Source of the DNA: Parabacteroides hominis
GTDB lineage: Bacteria > Bacteroidota > Bacteroidia > Bacteroidales > Tannerellaceae
Length of the DNA: 64,000 nt
NCBI RefSeq assembly: GCF_014287585.1
Contig: NZ_JACOOJ010000009.1
Span: 62,001 to 126,000, forward strand
Reading direction: 5' to 3'
Shown here: positions 25,823 to 35,505 of the stretch, in pieces
Layout of the letters: each line of letters starts with the position of its first letter
Numbering within the stretch: position 1 is the first letter of the stretch
Program-made: the position numbers and the translations under genes
Notes under the pieces: generated by a model
Databases searched by the model: none
The model's input: the letters and a program-made list of their open reading frames with translations, nothing else
What the model was told of the DNA's origin: nothing

Positions 25823-25886
25823 ATATATATAATGTAAGAATAAACGTAGGGACAAGGGAAACCTGTCCATGTAAAGAACAAATGAT

Positions 25887-27725
25887 ATGATGAAGAATCC
25901 GTTAAGAAGTTCATACAGCACAGAGGGCAGACGCATGGCCGGAGCCCGTGCTTTGTGGCGCGCCAACGGCCTGAAAGAAGAGCAGTTCGGCAAACCGATT
26001 ATAGCCATTGTGAATTCGTTTACACAGTTTGTCCCCGGCCATGTGCATCTGCATGAGATCGGACAGGTGGTAAAAGCGGAGATCGAAAAGCTGGGTTGCT
26101 TTGCCGCCGAGTTCAATACGATTGCAATCGACGACGGTATCGCGATGGGGCACGACGGAATGCTCTATTCGCTCCCTTCACGCGATATTATTGCGGATAG
26201 CGTCGAGTATATGGTGAATGCCCACAAAGCCGATGCGATGGTCTGCATCAGCAATTGCGACAAGATCACGCCGGGGATGTTGATGGCGTCCATGCGGCTC
26301 AATATCCCGACTATCTTTGTTTCAGGCGGCCCGATGGAAGCTGGCGAACTGGATAATCGCCATCTGGATTTGATCGATGCCATGATCGAATCGGCCGACA
26401 CTTCGGTGAGCGACGAGCGGATCGCACAGGTGGAACGGAATGCCTGTCCGGGATGCGGCTGCTGCTCCGGCATGTTTACGGCCAATTCGATGAACTGTCT
26501 GAACGAAGCGATCGGCCTGGCGCTTCCGGGCAACGGGACGATTGTCGCTACCCATGTGGGACGTACGCAGTTGTTCCGCGACGCAGCCAGGCAGATTGTA
26601 GAAAATGCTTATAAATACTATCGTGACGGCGATGAGTCCGTCCTTCCCCGCAGTATCGCCACCCGCCAGGCATTCCTGAATGCCATGTCATTGGATATTG
26701 CAATGGGCGGTTCTACGAATACGGTTCTCCATCTGCTTGCAATAGCGCAGGAGGCGGAGGCGGATTTCACGATGGATGATATCGATATGCTTTCCCGCAA
26801 GACTCCCTGCCTTTGCAAGGTAGCTCCCAACACACACACGTATCATGTCCAGGACGTAAACCGTGCAGGCGGCATCATGGGGATTATGGACGAACTGCTG
26901 AAAGGCGGCCTGGTAGACGGGAGTGTGAAGCGTGTGGACGGCATGACGCTTGCCGAAGCAGCAGATGCCTTTGCTATCACTTCCCCGAATGTAACAAAAG
27001 AGGCTGTAAAGAAATATAAGAGCGCGCCCGCCCATCGTTTCAGTATCCGGATGGGATCGCAGGAAACCTATTATAAGGAACTGGATACCGACCGCGCCGG
27101 CGGGTGCATCCGTGATGTCGGACATGCTTATTCCAAAGACGGCGGCCTGGCCGTCCTGAAAGGGAACATTGCCCTGGACGGTTGCGTGGTCAAGACCGCC
27201 GGCGTAGATGAAAGCATCTGGAAGTTTGCCGGCCCTGCTAAAGTATTCGATTCACAGGATGCGGCTTGCGAAGGCATTCTGGGCGGAAAAGTGGTTTCGG
27301 GCGATGTGGTCGTGATCACGCACGAAGGGCCGAAAGGCGGTCCGGGCATGCAGGAGATGCTTTATCCTACTTCCTATATAAAAAGCCGCCATTTAGGCAA
27401 GGAGTGCGCGCTGATCACGGACGGCCGTTTCAGCGGCGGTACTTCCGGCCTTTCCATCGGCCACGTCTCTCCCGAAGCTGCGGCAGGCGGGGCGATCGGC
27501 CTGGTGAAAGACGGCGATATGATCGAAATCGATATCCCCGGACGTACGATCAATGTGAAGGTAAGCGATGAAGAACTGGCAGAGCGCCGGAAAGCGGAAG
27601 AGGCACGCGGCGCGAAAGCCTTTACGCCTCCTCACCGCCAGCGTATCGTTTCGAAAGCCTTGAGAGCTTACGGCAAGATGGTTAGCTCGGCCGATAAGGG
27701 GGGAGTGAGAATAGTAGAAGATTAA
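25887..27725 (+). CDS. ilvD: Dihydroxy-acid dehydratase
   Basis: 612 aa. Fe-S and Mg2+ site motifs are intact: [38 protein letters not shown] and, near the C-terminus, [13 protein letters not shown] and [18 protein letters not shown]. It converts dihydroxy-acids to 2-oxo acids in valine and isoleucine synthesis. It is the first structural gene of the ilv operon, 64 bp after the attenuator; ilvB follows after 23 bp. The start could be either of two adjacent ATGs (25887 or 25890). Confidence 0.98.
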   Translation: MMKNPLRSSYSTEGRRMAGARALWRANGLKEEQFGKPIIAIVNSFTQFVPGHVHLHEIGQVVKAEIEKLGCFAAEFNTIAIDDGIAMGHDGMLYSLPSRDIIADSVEYMVNAHKADAMVCISNCDKITPGMLMASMRLNIPTIFVSGGPMEAGELDNRHLDLIDAMIESADTSVSDERIAQVERNACPGCGCCSGMFTANSMNCLNEAIGLALPGNGTIVATHVGRTQLFRDAARQIVENAYKYYRDGDESVLPRSIATRQAFLNAMSLDIAMGGSTNTVLHLLAIAQEAEADFTMDDIDMLSRKTPCLCKVAPNTHTYHVQDVNRAGGIMGIMDELLKGGLVDGSVKRVDGMTLAEAADAFAITSPNVTKEAVKKYKSAPAHRFSIRMGSQETYYKELDTDRAGGCIRDVGHAYSKDGGLAVLKGNIALDGCVVKTAGVDESIWKFAGPAKVFDSQDAACEGILGGKVVSGDVVVITHEGPKGGPGMQEMLYPTSYIKSRHLGKECALITDGRFSGGTSGLSIGHVSPEAAAGGAIGLVKDGDMIEIDIPGRTINVKVSDEELAERRKAEEARGAKAFTPPHRQRIVSKALRAYGKMVSSADKGGVRIVED

Positions 27726-27748
27726 ACACAAGACTAAAATAAAGAGAT

Positions 27749-29449
27749 ATGGAGAAACATAAGATAACCGGTTCGGAGGCTTTGCTGAAGTCACTGATAG
27801 CTGAAGGAGTAGATACGATCTTCGGTTATCCCGGCGGACAGGCGATTCCTATTTACGATAGTTTGTATGATTACAGGGATAAATTGAAACATGTTTTGGT
27901 GCGTCACGAACAAGGGGCGACGCATGCTGCACAGGGGTATGCACGTGTATCAGGCAAAGTAGGCGTGACATTGGTGACTTCAGGTCCCGGTGCGACGAAT
28001 ACGATTACCGGCATTGCCGATGCGCTGATGGACAGCACGCCTATGGTGGTCATCGCCGGCCAGGTTCCTTCTCCATTGCTCGGAACCGACGCTTTCCAGG
28101 AAGTCGATGTGATCGGCATTACGCAACCGATCACCAAATGGGCGTACCAGATCCGTAAGCCGGAAGAGATCGCGTGGGCTGTTTCGCGCGCCTTCTACAT
28201 CGCATCTACCGGACGTCCGGGACCTGTCGTGCTCGATTTGGCTAAGGACGCCCAGGTCGGACTGGTGGATTATGAATATAAGAAAGTGGATTATGTCCGC
28301 AGCTATCAGCCGGAACCGGATATCAACCAGGACCGGATCAAGACGGCTGCCGCATGGATCAATAAAGCGGAGAAACCTTTCTGCCTGGTCGGACAAGGCG
28401 TTCTGCTGGGAGGCGCCGAAGAGGAGCTGAAAGCGTTCCTGTTGAAGAATGACATTCCTGCCGGTTCGACCGTCCTCGGCCTGTCGGCGTTGCCTTCCGA
28501 TTTCCCTTTGAATAAAGGTATGCTCGGCATGCACGGCAATGTTGGCCCGAACCGGAAGACCAACGAATGCGACGTGCTGATCGCCATCGGCATGCGTTTC
28601 GACGATCGTGTCACCGGCGACCTGAAGACATACGCCAAGCAGGCGAAAGTGATCCATCTGGACATCGATAACTCGGAGATCGGCAAGAATGTACCGGTCG
28701 ATGTGAAGGTCCTCGGAAATGCCAAACATACCATTCCGATGATAACTGCGTTGTTGGAAGAACGGAAACGCTCGGAATGGAATGCCGAGTTCGAGCCGGA
28801 TGCGCAGGAAGAATATGAAAAGGTGATCGAAAAGGAATTGTGTCCGGCAGGCGGGCAACTGAAAATGGGCGAAGTCGTTCGAAAAGTGTCCGAGGCAACC
28901 GGCAACGACGCTGTTTTGGTGACGGATGTCGGACAGAACCAGATGATGGGCGTACGCTATTTCAAATATAAACGTACCCGTAGCGTGGTTACTTCGGGCG
29001 GCCTGGGAACGATGGGCTTTGGCCTTCCTGCCGCTATGGGGGCCAAGTTCGGTGCGCCCGACCGTACGGTCTGCTTCTTTACCGGCGACGGCGGGATGCA
29101 GATGACGATCCAGGAACTGGGAACCATCATGCAGGAAAAGCTGGATGTGAAAATCATCATCCTCAATAATAACTTCTTAGGGATGGTACGCCAGTGGCAG
29201 GAGTTGTTCTTCCACGAACGCTATTCGAATACGACCATGGAGAATCCCGATTTCGTAGCGATCGCGAAAGCATACGGCATTGCCAGCCGAGCTGTGGAAA
29301 AACGGGAGGAACTGGATGAGGCAATTGCCGAAATGTTGAACCATAAGGGAGCTTATGTGCTGGTTGCCAACGTGGAAACGTGCGGTATGGTATATCCGAT
29401 GGTCCCTGCCGGAGGAAGCGTAACAAACATGATATTAGGAGATAAGTAA
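27749..29449 (+). CDS. ilvB: Acetolactate synthase large subunit
   Basis: 566 aa. The N-terminal TPP-binding domain has FGYPGGQAIP and the catalytic glutamate in RHEQGATHAAQGYAR. The central domain has VAIGMRFDDRVTG, and the C-terminal TPP domain has GDGGMQMTIQEL followed by ILNNNFLGMVRQWQ. It condenses pyruvate with pyruvate or 2-oxobutyrate. The regulatory subunit gene follows 12 bp downstream. Confidence 0.98.
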   Translation: MEKHKITGSEALLKSLIAEGVDTIFGYPGGQAIPIYDSLYDYRDKLKHVLVRHEQGATHAAQGYARVSGKVGVTLVTSGPGATNTITGIADALMDSTPMVVIAGQVPSPLLGTDAFQEVDVIGITQPITKWAYQIRKPEEIAWAVSRAFYIASTGRPGPVVLDLAKDAQVGLVDYEYKKVDYVRSYQPEPDINQDRIKTAAAWINKAEKPFCLVGQGVLLGGAEEELKAFLLKNDIPAGSTVLGLSALPSDFPLNKGMLGMHGNVGPNRKTNECDVLIAIGMRFDDRVTGDLKTYAKQAKVIHLDIDNSEIGKNVPVDVKVLGNAKHTIPMITALLEERKRSEWNAEFEPDAQEEYEKVIEKELCPAGGQLKMGEVVRKVSEATGNDAVLVTDVGQNQMMGVRYFKYKRTRSVVTSGGLGTMGFGLPAAMGAKFGAPDRTVCFFTGDGGMQMTIQELGTIMQEKLDVKIIILNNNFLGMVRQWQELFFHERYSNTTMENPDFVAIAKAYGIASRAVEKREELDEAIAEMLNHKGAYVLVANVETCGMVYPMVPAGGSVTNMILGDK

Positions 29450-29461
29450 GGAGGCGAAGCT

Positions 29462-30025
29462 ATGACAACAAAAAAATTATACACCGTTATTATCTTTTCA
29501 GAGAATACAGTAGGTCTTCTGAACCAGATTACGATTATCTTTACGCGCCGGCAACTGAATATCGAGACGCTTTCCGTTTCACCTTCTGCCATACAAGGCA
29601 TACACAAGTTCACGATCACGACGTTTGCCGATGAAGATATGATCGACAAGGTCGTGAAGCAGATCGACAAGCGGGTGGATATCCTGAAGGCTTATTACAA
29701 TACGGATGAAGACCTGGTTTTCCAGGAAATAGCCCTTTATAAGCTGAGTACCGAACTGTTCATCAAGATGGGGACGGTCGAGGACTTGATCCGCAAATAT
29801 AACGCCCGTATTCTGGAAATGAACGAAACATGTGTAGTTCTCGAAAAGAGCGGGCATTACGATGAGACGCAAGCCCTCTTCAAGGAGTTGAGCGAAACGA
29901 TCGGTGTCTTGCAGTTCATCCGTTCCGGTCGCGTTGCGATCACAAAAAGCCGCGTGGAACGCCTGAGCGACATGCTGGCTGAAATGGAACGCAAGTTACA
30001 GGATAAACAAAACGGACAACAATAA
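29462..30025 (+). CDS. ilvN: Acetolactate synthase regulatory small subunit
   Basis: 187 aa. Residues 5-80 form the ACT domain (YTVIIFSENTVGLLNQITIIF; RRQLNIETLSVS). The C-terminal domain (about 85-185) matches the second half of ilvN/ilvH proteins. It binds valine-type effectors and activates the large subunit. It is followed by a 20-bp palindrome and then the thioesterase gene. Confidence 0.96.
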   Translation: MTTKKLYTVIIFSENTVGLLNQITIIFTRRQLNIETLSVSPSAIQGIHKFTITTFADEDMIDKVVKQIDKRVDILKAYYNTDEDLVFQEIALYKLSTELFIKMGTVEDLIRKYNARILEMNETCVVLEKSGHYDETQALFKELSETIGVLQFIRSGRVAITKSRVERLSDMLAEMERKLQDKQNGQQ

Positions 30026-30030
30026 CGTAC

Positions 30031-30050
30031 GGGCGGTTTGCAAACCGCCC
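30031..30050. repeat. Perfect 20-bp palindrome between ilvN and the thioesterase gene
   Basis: GGGCGGTTTGCAAACCGCCC reads the same on both strands. It lies within an operon, 5 bp after ilvN stops, where a hairpin could affect mRNA stability or relative expression of downstream genes. There is no T tract, so it is not a typical terminator. Confidence 0.75.
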
Positions 30051-30068
30051 CGACAAAAGCATAGAATT

Positions 30069-30800
30069 ATGGACAAAAACAAAGTAGGAGAATTTCATTT
30101 CGTCACAGAACCGTACCTGTTGGATTTCCGTGGGCGCGTGACGATACCGATGATCGGTAACTACCTGATACACGTCGCATCCAGCCATGCCGCCGAACGC
30201 GGATTCGGCTTCAACGATATGTCGGAACGGCATACCGCTTGGGTGCTTTCCCGCCTGGCAATCGAAATGATCGAATATCCTGCCATGTCCGAACCCATAA
30301 CGCTATATACCTGGGTGGACGAAGTCGGCCGTCTTTTTACCAGCCGTTGTTTCGAGCTGGTGGACGCTGGCGGTAAGACATTCGGTTATGCCCGCTCTAT
30401 TTGGGCGGCTATCGATGTGGAAACACGCCGGCCGACCTTATTGGACGTCGCCGGGTTGAGCGCTTATGTCACAGACCGTCCCTGCCCGATCGAAAAGCCG
30501 GGAAAGATTGCGGCTGTGGAGAATGATACGGAAGGAATCCCTTATATCATTAAATACAGCGACCTCGACATCAACGGTCACCTGAACAGTATCAAGTATA
30601 TGGAACATCTGCTCGACCTGTTCGATCTGGAGCTGTTTAAGACAAAAGATATCAAACGTTTCGAAATCGCTTACCAGTCCGAAGGTAAGTATGGCATGGA
30701 ACTCATGCTGCACAAGAAGGAGGCGGATGCCGGAAAATATGATATGGCGATCTGTAACGAAGGCAAAGCGATCTGCCGTGCCGCCGTTACGTGGCGTTGA
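30069..30800 (+). CDS. Acyl-ACP thioesterase in the ilv operon
   Basis: 243 aa with a double hotdog fold of the acyl-ACP thioesterase family (FatA/FatB-like). The N-terminal half has the helix region SSHAAERGFGFNDM and WVLSRLAIEMIEYP. The second half carries the Asn/His motif DLDINGHLNSIKYMEHLLD (about residues 167-185). It is expected to release fatty acids from acyl carrier protein in the cytoplasm. Its place between ilvN and ilvC suggests co-regulation with branched-chain precursor supply, possibly for branched-chain lipids (inference). Substrate length cannot be read from the sequence. Confidence 0.92.
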   Translation: MDKNKVGEFHFVTEPYLLDFRGRVTIPMIGNYLIHVASSHAAERGFGFNDMSERHTAWVLSRLAIEMIEYPAMSEPITLYTWVDEVGRLFTSRCFELVDAGGKTFGYARSIWAAIDVETRRPTLLDVAGLSAYVTDRPCPIEKPGKIAAVENDTEGIPYIIKYSDLDINGHLNSIKYMEHLLDLFDLELFKTKDIKRFEIAYQSEGKYGMELMLHKKEADAGKYDMAICNEGKAICRAAVTWR

Positions 30801-30850
30801 ATAAACAAAGAATTATTTTATTAACACATTACATTTAATAGTAAAAGAAT

Positions 30851-31894
30851 ATGGCAGTAATGAATTTTGGCGGTGTTGACGAAAACGTAGTAACCCGCGA
30901 AGAATTTCCGTTGGAAAAAGCAAGAGAAGTGTTGAAAGATGAAGTAATCGCAGTTATCGGTTACGGTGTTCAGGGTCCTGGACAGAGTTTGAACTTGCGT
31001 GACAACGGTTTCAACGTTATCGTAGGACAGCGTCCCGGTAAGACGTATGACAAGGCCGTAGCCGACGGTTGGGTTCCGGGCGAAACATTGTTCGGTATCG
31101 AAGAAGCATGCGAAAAAGCAACCATCATACAGGTTCTGCTTTCCGATGCCGCCCAGATCGAATGCTGGCCGCGTATCAAGAAATACCTGACTCCGGGCAA
31201 GGCGTTGTATTTCTCCCACGGTTTTGCTATCACTTACAAGGAACGTACCAACATCATCCCTCCTGCTGACGTCGACGTGATCCTGATCGCACCGAAAGGT
31301 TCCGGCACTTCTTTGCGCCGCATGTTCCTGCAGGGACGTGGCCTGAACTCCAGCTATGCAATCTTCCAGGATGCGACAGGCAAAGCTTGGGATCGTGTGA
31401 TTGCTTTGGGTATCGGCGTCGGTTCCGGTTACCTGTTCGAAACGACATTCAAGAAGGAAGTTTATTCCGACCTGACAGGCGAACGTGGTACTTTGATGGG
31501 GGCTATCCAGGGGTTGCTGTTGGCTCAATACGAAACATTGCGTGAAAACGGCCACGAACCTTCCGAAGCATTCAATGAAACAGTGGAAGAATTGACGCAG
31601 TCTTTGATGCCGCTGTTCGCTGAAAACGGTATGGACTGGATGTATGCAAACTGTTCGACAACAGCACAGCGTGGTGCTCTGGACTGGATGGGTCCGTTCC
31701 ACGATGCAACTAAACCGGTATTCGAAAAACTGTATAAGGAAGTCGCTTGCGGCAATGAAGCCCAGCGTTCTATTGATACAAACAGCAAACCGGATTATCG
31801 TGAAAAGCTGAATGAAGAATTGAAAGCGTTGCGCGAAAGCGAAATGTGGCGTGCAGGCGCGGTCGTTCGTAAATTGCGTCCGGAAAACAATTGA
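30851..31894 (+). CDS. ilvC: Ketol-acid reductoisomerase
   Basis: 347 aa. The N-terminal nucleotide-binding domain has VIGYGVQGPGQSLNLRDNG; the phosphate-contacting loop GQRPGKTYDKA suggests NADPH use, though this is not certain. The C-terminal knotted domain has GERGTLMGAIQGLLLAQYETL and the metal-site region EELTQSLMPLF. It is the last gene of the ilv operon, followed by a strong terminator. Confidence 0.97.
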   Translation: MAVMNFGGVDENVVTREEFPLEKAREVLKDEVIAVIGYGVQGPGQSLNLRDNGFNVIVGQRPGKTYDKAVADGWVPGETLFGIEEACEKATIIQVLLSDAAQIECWPRIKKYLTPGKALYFSHGFAITYKERTNIIPPADVDVILIAPKGSGTSLRRMFLQGRGLNSSYAIFQDATGKAWDRVIALGIGVGSGYLFETTFKKEVYSDLTGERGTLMGAIQGLLLAQYETLRENGHEPSEAFNETVEELTQSLMPLFAENGMDWMYANCSTTAQRGALDWMGPFHDATKPVFEKLYKEVACGNEAQRSIDTNSKPDYREKLNEELKALRESEMWRAGAVVRKLRPENN

Positions 31895-31927
31895 TAGACA
31901 TAGCACCTTTTTATTAGTGTGTAAAGG

Positions 31928-31963
31928 AAAGCGACAATTCGGTATGGATTGTCGCTTTTTTTA
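31928..31963 (+). terminator. Terminator of the ilv operon
   Basis: AAAGCGACAAT (31928-31938) pairs with ATTGTCGCTTT (31948-31958), followed by a run of T. It separates the ilv operon from the phosphatase gene. Confidence 0.9.
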
Positions 31964-32055
31964 TAGGAAATGTATCATTTCAATAAGAAATCTTTGGATA
32001 GTAATCGGTATCTTCGTGGCAGGAAATCTGAATTTAATTGCTTAAATATTATATC

Positions 32056-33222
32056 ATGAAGAAATTTCAAGTTTTAGTAATGCTGTTGTGGCTGTCTGTT
32101 TGCCTTGCAGGTGCGGTAGAGTCAAAGATCCAGTTGGTGCATGGCCCATATTTGCAGAATTTGGGGCCTGACGAAGTGACGATTGTGTGGTTGTCGGATA
32201 AGCCGTCTGTCGGTTGGGTGGAACTGGCGCCGGATGACGATACGGACTTTTATGCTACCGAACGTCCCAAGTATTACGATGCACGTAACGGGGTTAAGAA
32301 TACATCCACGATCCATACTGTGAAGATTAAAGGGCTTAAGCCGGGCACGAACTACCGCTATCGCGTCTTTGTACAGGAGGTGTTGAGCCATATCGGACAT
32401 AAGGTTATCTATGGGAATTACGCCTCGACTGATGTCTACTCCAAAAAGCCGTTGGTGTTCAAGACAAGCAATCCTGCGGATAATGCCGTCTCATTTGCGA
32501 TGGTGAACGATATACATGGAAAGAATGACGTGTTGACGAACTTGGTTTCCAAATGTGATCTGGAAAAGACGGATTTCTTCCTTTTCAACGGCGATATGGT
32601 GTCGGTCTTCAATGAGGAGAATCATATCTTCGACGGTTTTATGGATACGGCGACCAAGCTGTTTGCCTCCGAGATTCCGATGTATTATACGAGAGGCAAC
32701 CATGAAACGCGTGGTGCTTTTGCAACCGAATTCCAGCGTTACTTTTCTCCGAAAGAAGAGAATATCTACTATATGTTCCGGCAAGGCCCGATCTGTTTCG
32801 TTATCCTGGATACGGGAGAGGATAAACCGGATTCCGATATCGAGTATGCCGGCATAACGGTTTACGACGAATACCGGACGGAACAGGCGGAATGGTTGCG
32901 TCAGGTATTGGATAGTAAAGAATATAAGGAAGCGCCGTTTAAGATCGTCGTTGCCCATATCCCGCCGATCGGGGGCTGGCATGGAAACCTGGAAGTGGAA
33001 AATAAATTCATGCCTTTGTTACGCGATGCCAAGCCGGACGTGATGCTGTGCGGCCACCTCCACCGTTTCATCCATCAGGAGGCAACGGCTCAGACGCCAT
33101 TTCCGATTATCGTCAATTCCAACACTGCTGTCCTGAAAGCGACTGCCGATCCGAAAGAACTGAAAATACAGGTCGTGGATGTGGACGGGAAAGTGCTGGA
33201 TCAATTCTCCATAAAAAAGTAA
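32056..33222 (+). CDS. Secreted metallophosphoesterase with FN3-like N-terminal domain
   Basis: 388 aa from ATG 32056 (signal peptide about 1-22, KKFQVLVMLLWLSVCLAG). Residues 25-130 resemble the fibronectin-type domain of purple acid phosphatases (VHGPYLQNLGPDEVTIVWLS; LKPGTNYRYRV). The calcineurin-like catalytic domain follows: VNDIHG, FNGDMVS, TRGNHETRG, VVAHIPP and CGHLHR. Location: periplasm or outer membrane. Likely phosphomonoesterase; substrate unknown. It lies between the ilv and leu operons with its own 5' leader. Confidence 0.92.
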   Translation: MKKFQVLVMLLWLSVCLAGAVESKIQLVHGPYLQNLGPDEVTIVWLSDKPSVGWVELAPDDDTDFYATERPKYYDARNGVKNTSTIHTVKIKGLKPGTNYRYRVFVQEVLSHIGHKVIYGNYASTDVYSKKPLVFKTSNPADNAVSFAMVNDIHGKNDVLTNLVSKCDLEKTDFFLFNGDMVSVFNEENHIFDGFMDTATKLFASEIPMYYTRGNHETRGAFATEFQRYFSPKEENIYYMFRQGPICFVILDTGEDKPDSDIEYAGITVYDEYRTEQAEWLRQVLDSKEYKEAPFKIVVAHIPPIGGWHGNLEVENKFMPLLRDAKPDVMLCGHLHRFIHQEATAQTPFPIIVNSNTAVLKATADPKELKIQVVDVDGKVLDQFSIKK

Positions 33223-33226
33223 CACC

Positions 33227-33646
33227 ATGAAATATCTGTTCTTTTTCCTGCTTTTTTCAATGTTTACAGCCAATGCGCAAGAACATAGAACGGAGATAAC
33301 CGGCACGGTTAAGGATGTGGCGGGCAATCCGGTTGCTTTCGTTAATGTCGGTATAATGGGAAAGAGTCTTGGCGATGTGTCGGACAGGGCAGGTAAGTTT
33401 CGCCTGCTTGTACCGGATTCCTTGATGAACGACTGCTTGACTGTTTCCCATATTGCCTATAAAAAATATTCCCGTTATCTCCGAGAACTTGTAGGGGCTC
33501 CTGTCTCCGTCGTGTTGGAGGATAGCTTGTTAGTGCTCCCGGAAGTCAATATCTCACCTCTGAAAGGGAAATGGATTAGTAATAAGGGTATGCGGATACC
33601 GGGTGGAGTAATTAAGATATTAGGAGGGCTGAACGGGCAGGTATAG
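33227..33646 (+). CDS. Exported CarboxypepD_reg-like protein, probably truncated
   Basis: 139 aa; signal peptide about 1-17 (ending TANAQE). Residues 22-105 are a carboxypeptidase-regulatory-like beta-sandwich (TGTVKDVAGNPVAFVNVGI; GDVSDRAGKFRLLVPDSL). The last part (KGKWISNKGMRIPGG) is where related Bacteroidales proteins, as I remember them, continue into a second domain of 100 or more residues. Here the frame stops soon after, and no continuation is visible in other frames. It may be a 3'-truncated remnant. It starts 4 bp after the phosphatase stop. Confidence 0.7.
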   Translation: MKYLFFFLLFSMFTANAQEHRTEITGTVKDVAGNPVAFVNVGIMGKSLGDVSDRAGKFRLLVPDSLMNDCLTVSHIAYKKYSRYLRELVGAPVSVVLEDSLLVLPEVNISPLKGKWISNKGMRIPGGVIKILGGLNGQV

Positions 33647-33741
33647 CTTGATAAGTGAATTTTAAGTTACGAATTGAAGTTGTCAGTGTGTATTCATCTT
33701 ACGTTCTATAAGAAAATATATACAAAAAACTTCGAATTATA

Positions 33742-33772
33742 TTTGGAGGTTTGGAAAAAGGCTGTATCTTTG
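33742..33772 (+). promoter_or_regulatory. Promoter of the leu operon
   Basis: TTTG (33742-33745), a 19-bp gap, and TATCTTTG (33765-33772), the same arrangement as the ilv promoter. It is 33 bp upstream of the leader-peptide ATG. Confidence 0.8.
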
Positions 33773-33805
33773 CAGCGTTCAAACAAAAACAAGTTAAAGA
33801 ACAAC

Positions 33806-33880
33806 ATGAAACAGGAAATGCTAAATAGTCTCATTATTTCTCTAAATATTATTCTACTCTGGGAACGGGATAGGAAGTGA
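33806..33880 (+). CDS. leu operon leader peptide (24 aa)
   Basis: ATG 33806 opens a 24-codon frame ending at TGA 33878-33880. Residues 6-18 read LNSLIISLNIILL; the whole peptide has 5 Leu and 4 Ile. It lies between the leu promoter and a terminator, and its stop codon overlaps a segment complementary to the terminator's 5' arm. A longer in-frame ORF beginning at 33674 would start upstream of the promoter and is not likely. Function: sensor of Leu (and Ile) tRNA charging, not a product in itself. Confidence 0.8.
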   Translation: MKQEMLNSLIISLNIILLWERDRK

Positions 33881-33952
33881 GACTGTGTATGCTTTGCTGG
33901 GCATTAAGATATGAAAAAGCCTTTCTCACTTCCTTGTGAGAGAGGCTTTTTT
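33873..33952 (+). promoter_or_regulatory. Transcription attenuator of the leu operon
   Basis: GGAAGTGAGA (33873-33882), overlapping the leader stop codon, is perfectly complementary to TCTCACTTCC (33924-33933). The terminator is AAAAGCCTTTCTCAC (about 33915-33929) paired with GTGAGAGAGGCTTTT (33936-33950), then TT. The design is the same as upstream of ilvD. The terminator is about 46 bp before leuA. Confidence 0.8.
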
Positions 33953-33998
33953 CATTTTAAGAATTAAGAATAGGTATTAATTTAAGACGATAAGAACT

Positions 33999-35495
33999 AT
34001 GTCAGACAGATTATTTATTTTCGACACAACATTGCGCGACGGTGAACAAGTGCCGGGTTGCCAGTTAAACAGTATTGAAAAGATCCAGGTTGCCAAAGCA
34101 TTGGAAGAGCTGGGTGTTGATGTGATAGAAGCCGGTTTCCCCGTATCGAGTCCGGGTGATTTCAATAGCGTTGTTGAAATATCGAAAGCCGTAACCTGGC
34201 CTACAATCTGTGCGCTTACCCGTGCGGTGGAGAGAGACATCGATGTGGCTGCCGATGCGTTGAAATATGCAAAGCACGGACGGATACATACGGGTATCGG
34301 AACGTCCGATTATCATATCAAGTATAAGTTCAACTCCAACCAGGAAGAGATTCTGGAACGTGCCATTGCCGCTACCAAATATGCTAAGAAATATGTGGAA
34401 GACATCGAGTTCTATTGCGAGGATGCCGGACGTACGGACAACGAATATCTGGCACGTGTGGTAGAAGCGGTTATCAAGGCTGGTGCTACGGTGGTGAATA
34501 TTCCCGATACGACCGGCTATTGCCTGCCGGACGAATATGGCGCGAAGATCAAATACCTGATGGAACATGTGGATGGTATCGAGAAGGCGATCCTTTCTAC
34601 TCATTGCCATAACGATTTGGGAATGGCGACCGCCAACACCGTTCAGGGTGTGTTGAATGGCGCCCGCCAGGTGGAAGTCACGATGAACGGTATCGGTGAA
34701 CGTGCCGGAAATACGTCTTTGGAAGAAATCGCAATGATCTTCAAAAGTCACAAAGAACGTGGCATTATCACCAATATCAACACGACCAAGATATACGGTG
34801 TCAGCCGTATGGTGTCCAGCCTGATGAATATGCCGATCCAGCCGAACAAAGCGATCGTCGGACGCAACGCGTTCGCCCATTCTTCCGGCATCCACCAGGA
34901 CGGCGTATTGAAAAACCGTGAAAGTTATGAAATCATCGACCCGAAAGATGTGGGAATCGACGATAACGCAATCGTGCTGACTGCCCGTAGCGGACGTGCG
35001 GCATTGAAACATCGCTTGCAGGTGTTAGGTGTCGAACTGTCGCAGGAAAAGTTGGACAAGGTATATGAAGAGTTCCTGAAACTGGCCGACCGCAAGAAAG
35101 ATATCAACGACGACGATGTCTTGATGCTTGCCGGTAAGGATCGTACGGCCATGCACCGCATCAAGTTGGAATATCTGCAGGTGACTTCTGGCGTCGGTTT
35201 GCAGTCCGTTGCCAGCGTTTGCCTGAATATCGCAGGCGAGAAGTTCGAAGCAGCCGCTTCCGGCAACGGCCCTGTCGATGCGGCTATTAAGGCGGTGAAA
35301 TCCATTATCCACCGTACGATGACGATCCAGGAGTTCCTGATCCAGGCAATCAATAAAGGTAGCGACGACATGGGTAAAGTACACATGCAGGTCGAATACG
35401 AAGGAAACCGTTATTACGGTTTTGCAGCCAATACCGATATTATAGCGGCTTCTGTTGAGGCATTTATCGATGCAATTAATAAATTTGTGAAATAA
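33999..35495 (+). CDS. leuA: 2-isopropylmalate synthase
   Basis: 498 aa. The N-terminal HMGL-like TIM barrel has [11 protein letters not shown], the metal-site motif [12 protein letters not shown], and [14 protein letters not shown]. The C-terminal leucine-feedback (LeuA dimer) domain covers about 370-495. It condenses 2-oxoisovalerate with acetyl-CoA. First structural gene of the leu operon, directly behind the attenuator; leuC starts 10 bp downstream. Confidence 0.97.
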   Translation: MSDRLFIFDTTLRDGEQVPGCQLNSIEKIQVAKALEELGVDVIEAGFPVSSPGDFNSVVEISKAVTWPTICALTRAVERDIDVAADALKYAKHGRIHTGIGTSDYHIKYKFNSNQEEILERAIAATKYAKKYVEDIEFYCEDAGRTDNEYLARVVEAVIKAGATVVNIPDTTGYCLPDEYGAKIKYLMEHVDGIEKAILSTHCHNDLGMATANTVQGVLNGARQVEVTMNGIGERAGNTSLEEIAMIFKSHKERGIITNINTTKIYGVSRMVSSLMNMPIQPNKAIVGRNAFAHSSGIHQDGVLKNRESYEIIDPKDVGIDDNAIVLTARSGRAALKHRLQVLGVELSQEKLDKVYEEFLKLADRKKDINDDDVLMLAGKDRTAMHRIKLEYLQVTSGVGLQSVASVCLNIAGEKFEAAASGNGPVDAAIKAVKSIIHRTMTIQEFLIQAINKGSDDMGKVHMQVEYEGNRYYGFAANTDIIAASVEAFIDAINKFVK

Positions 35496-35505
35496 ACCAA
35501 TAAAT

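Noticed and set aside
33674..33880. 68-codon frame that includes the leu leader peptide
   Set aside because: Its start lies upstream of the strong promoter at 33742-33772; only the last 24 codons, from 33806, would be transcribed.
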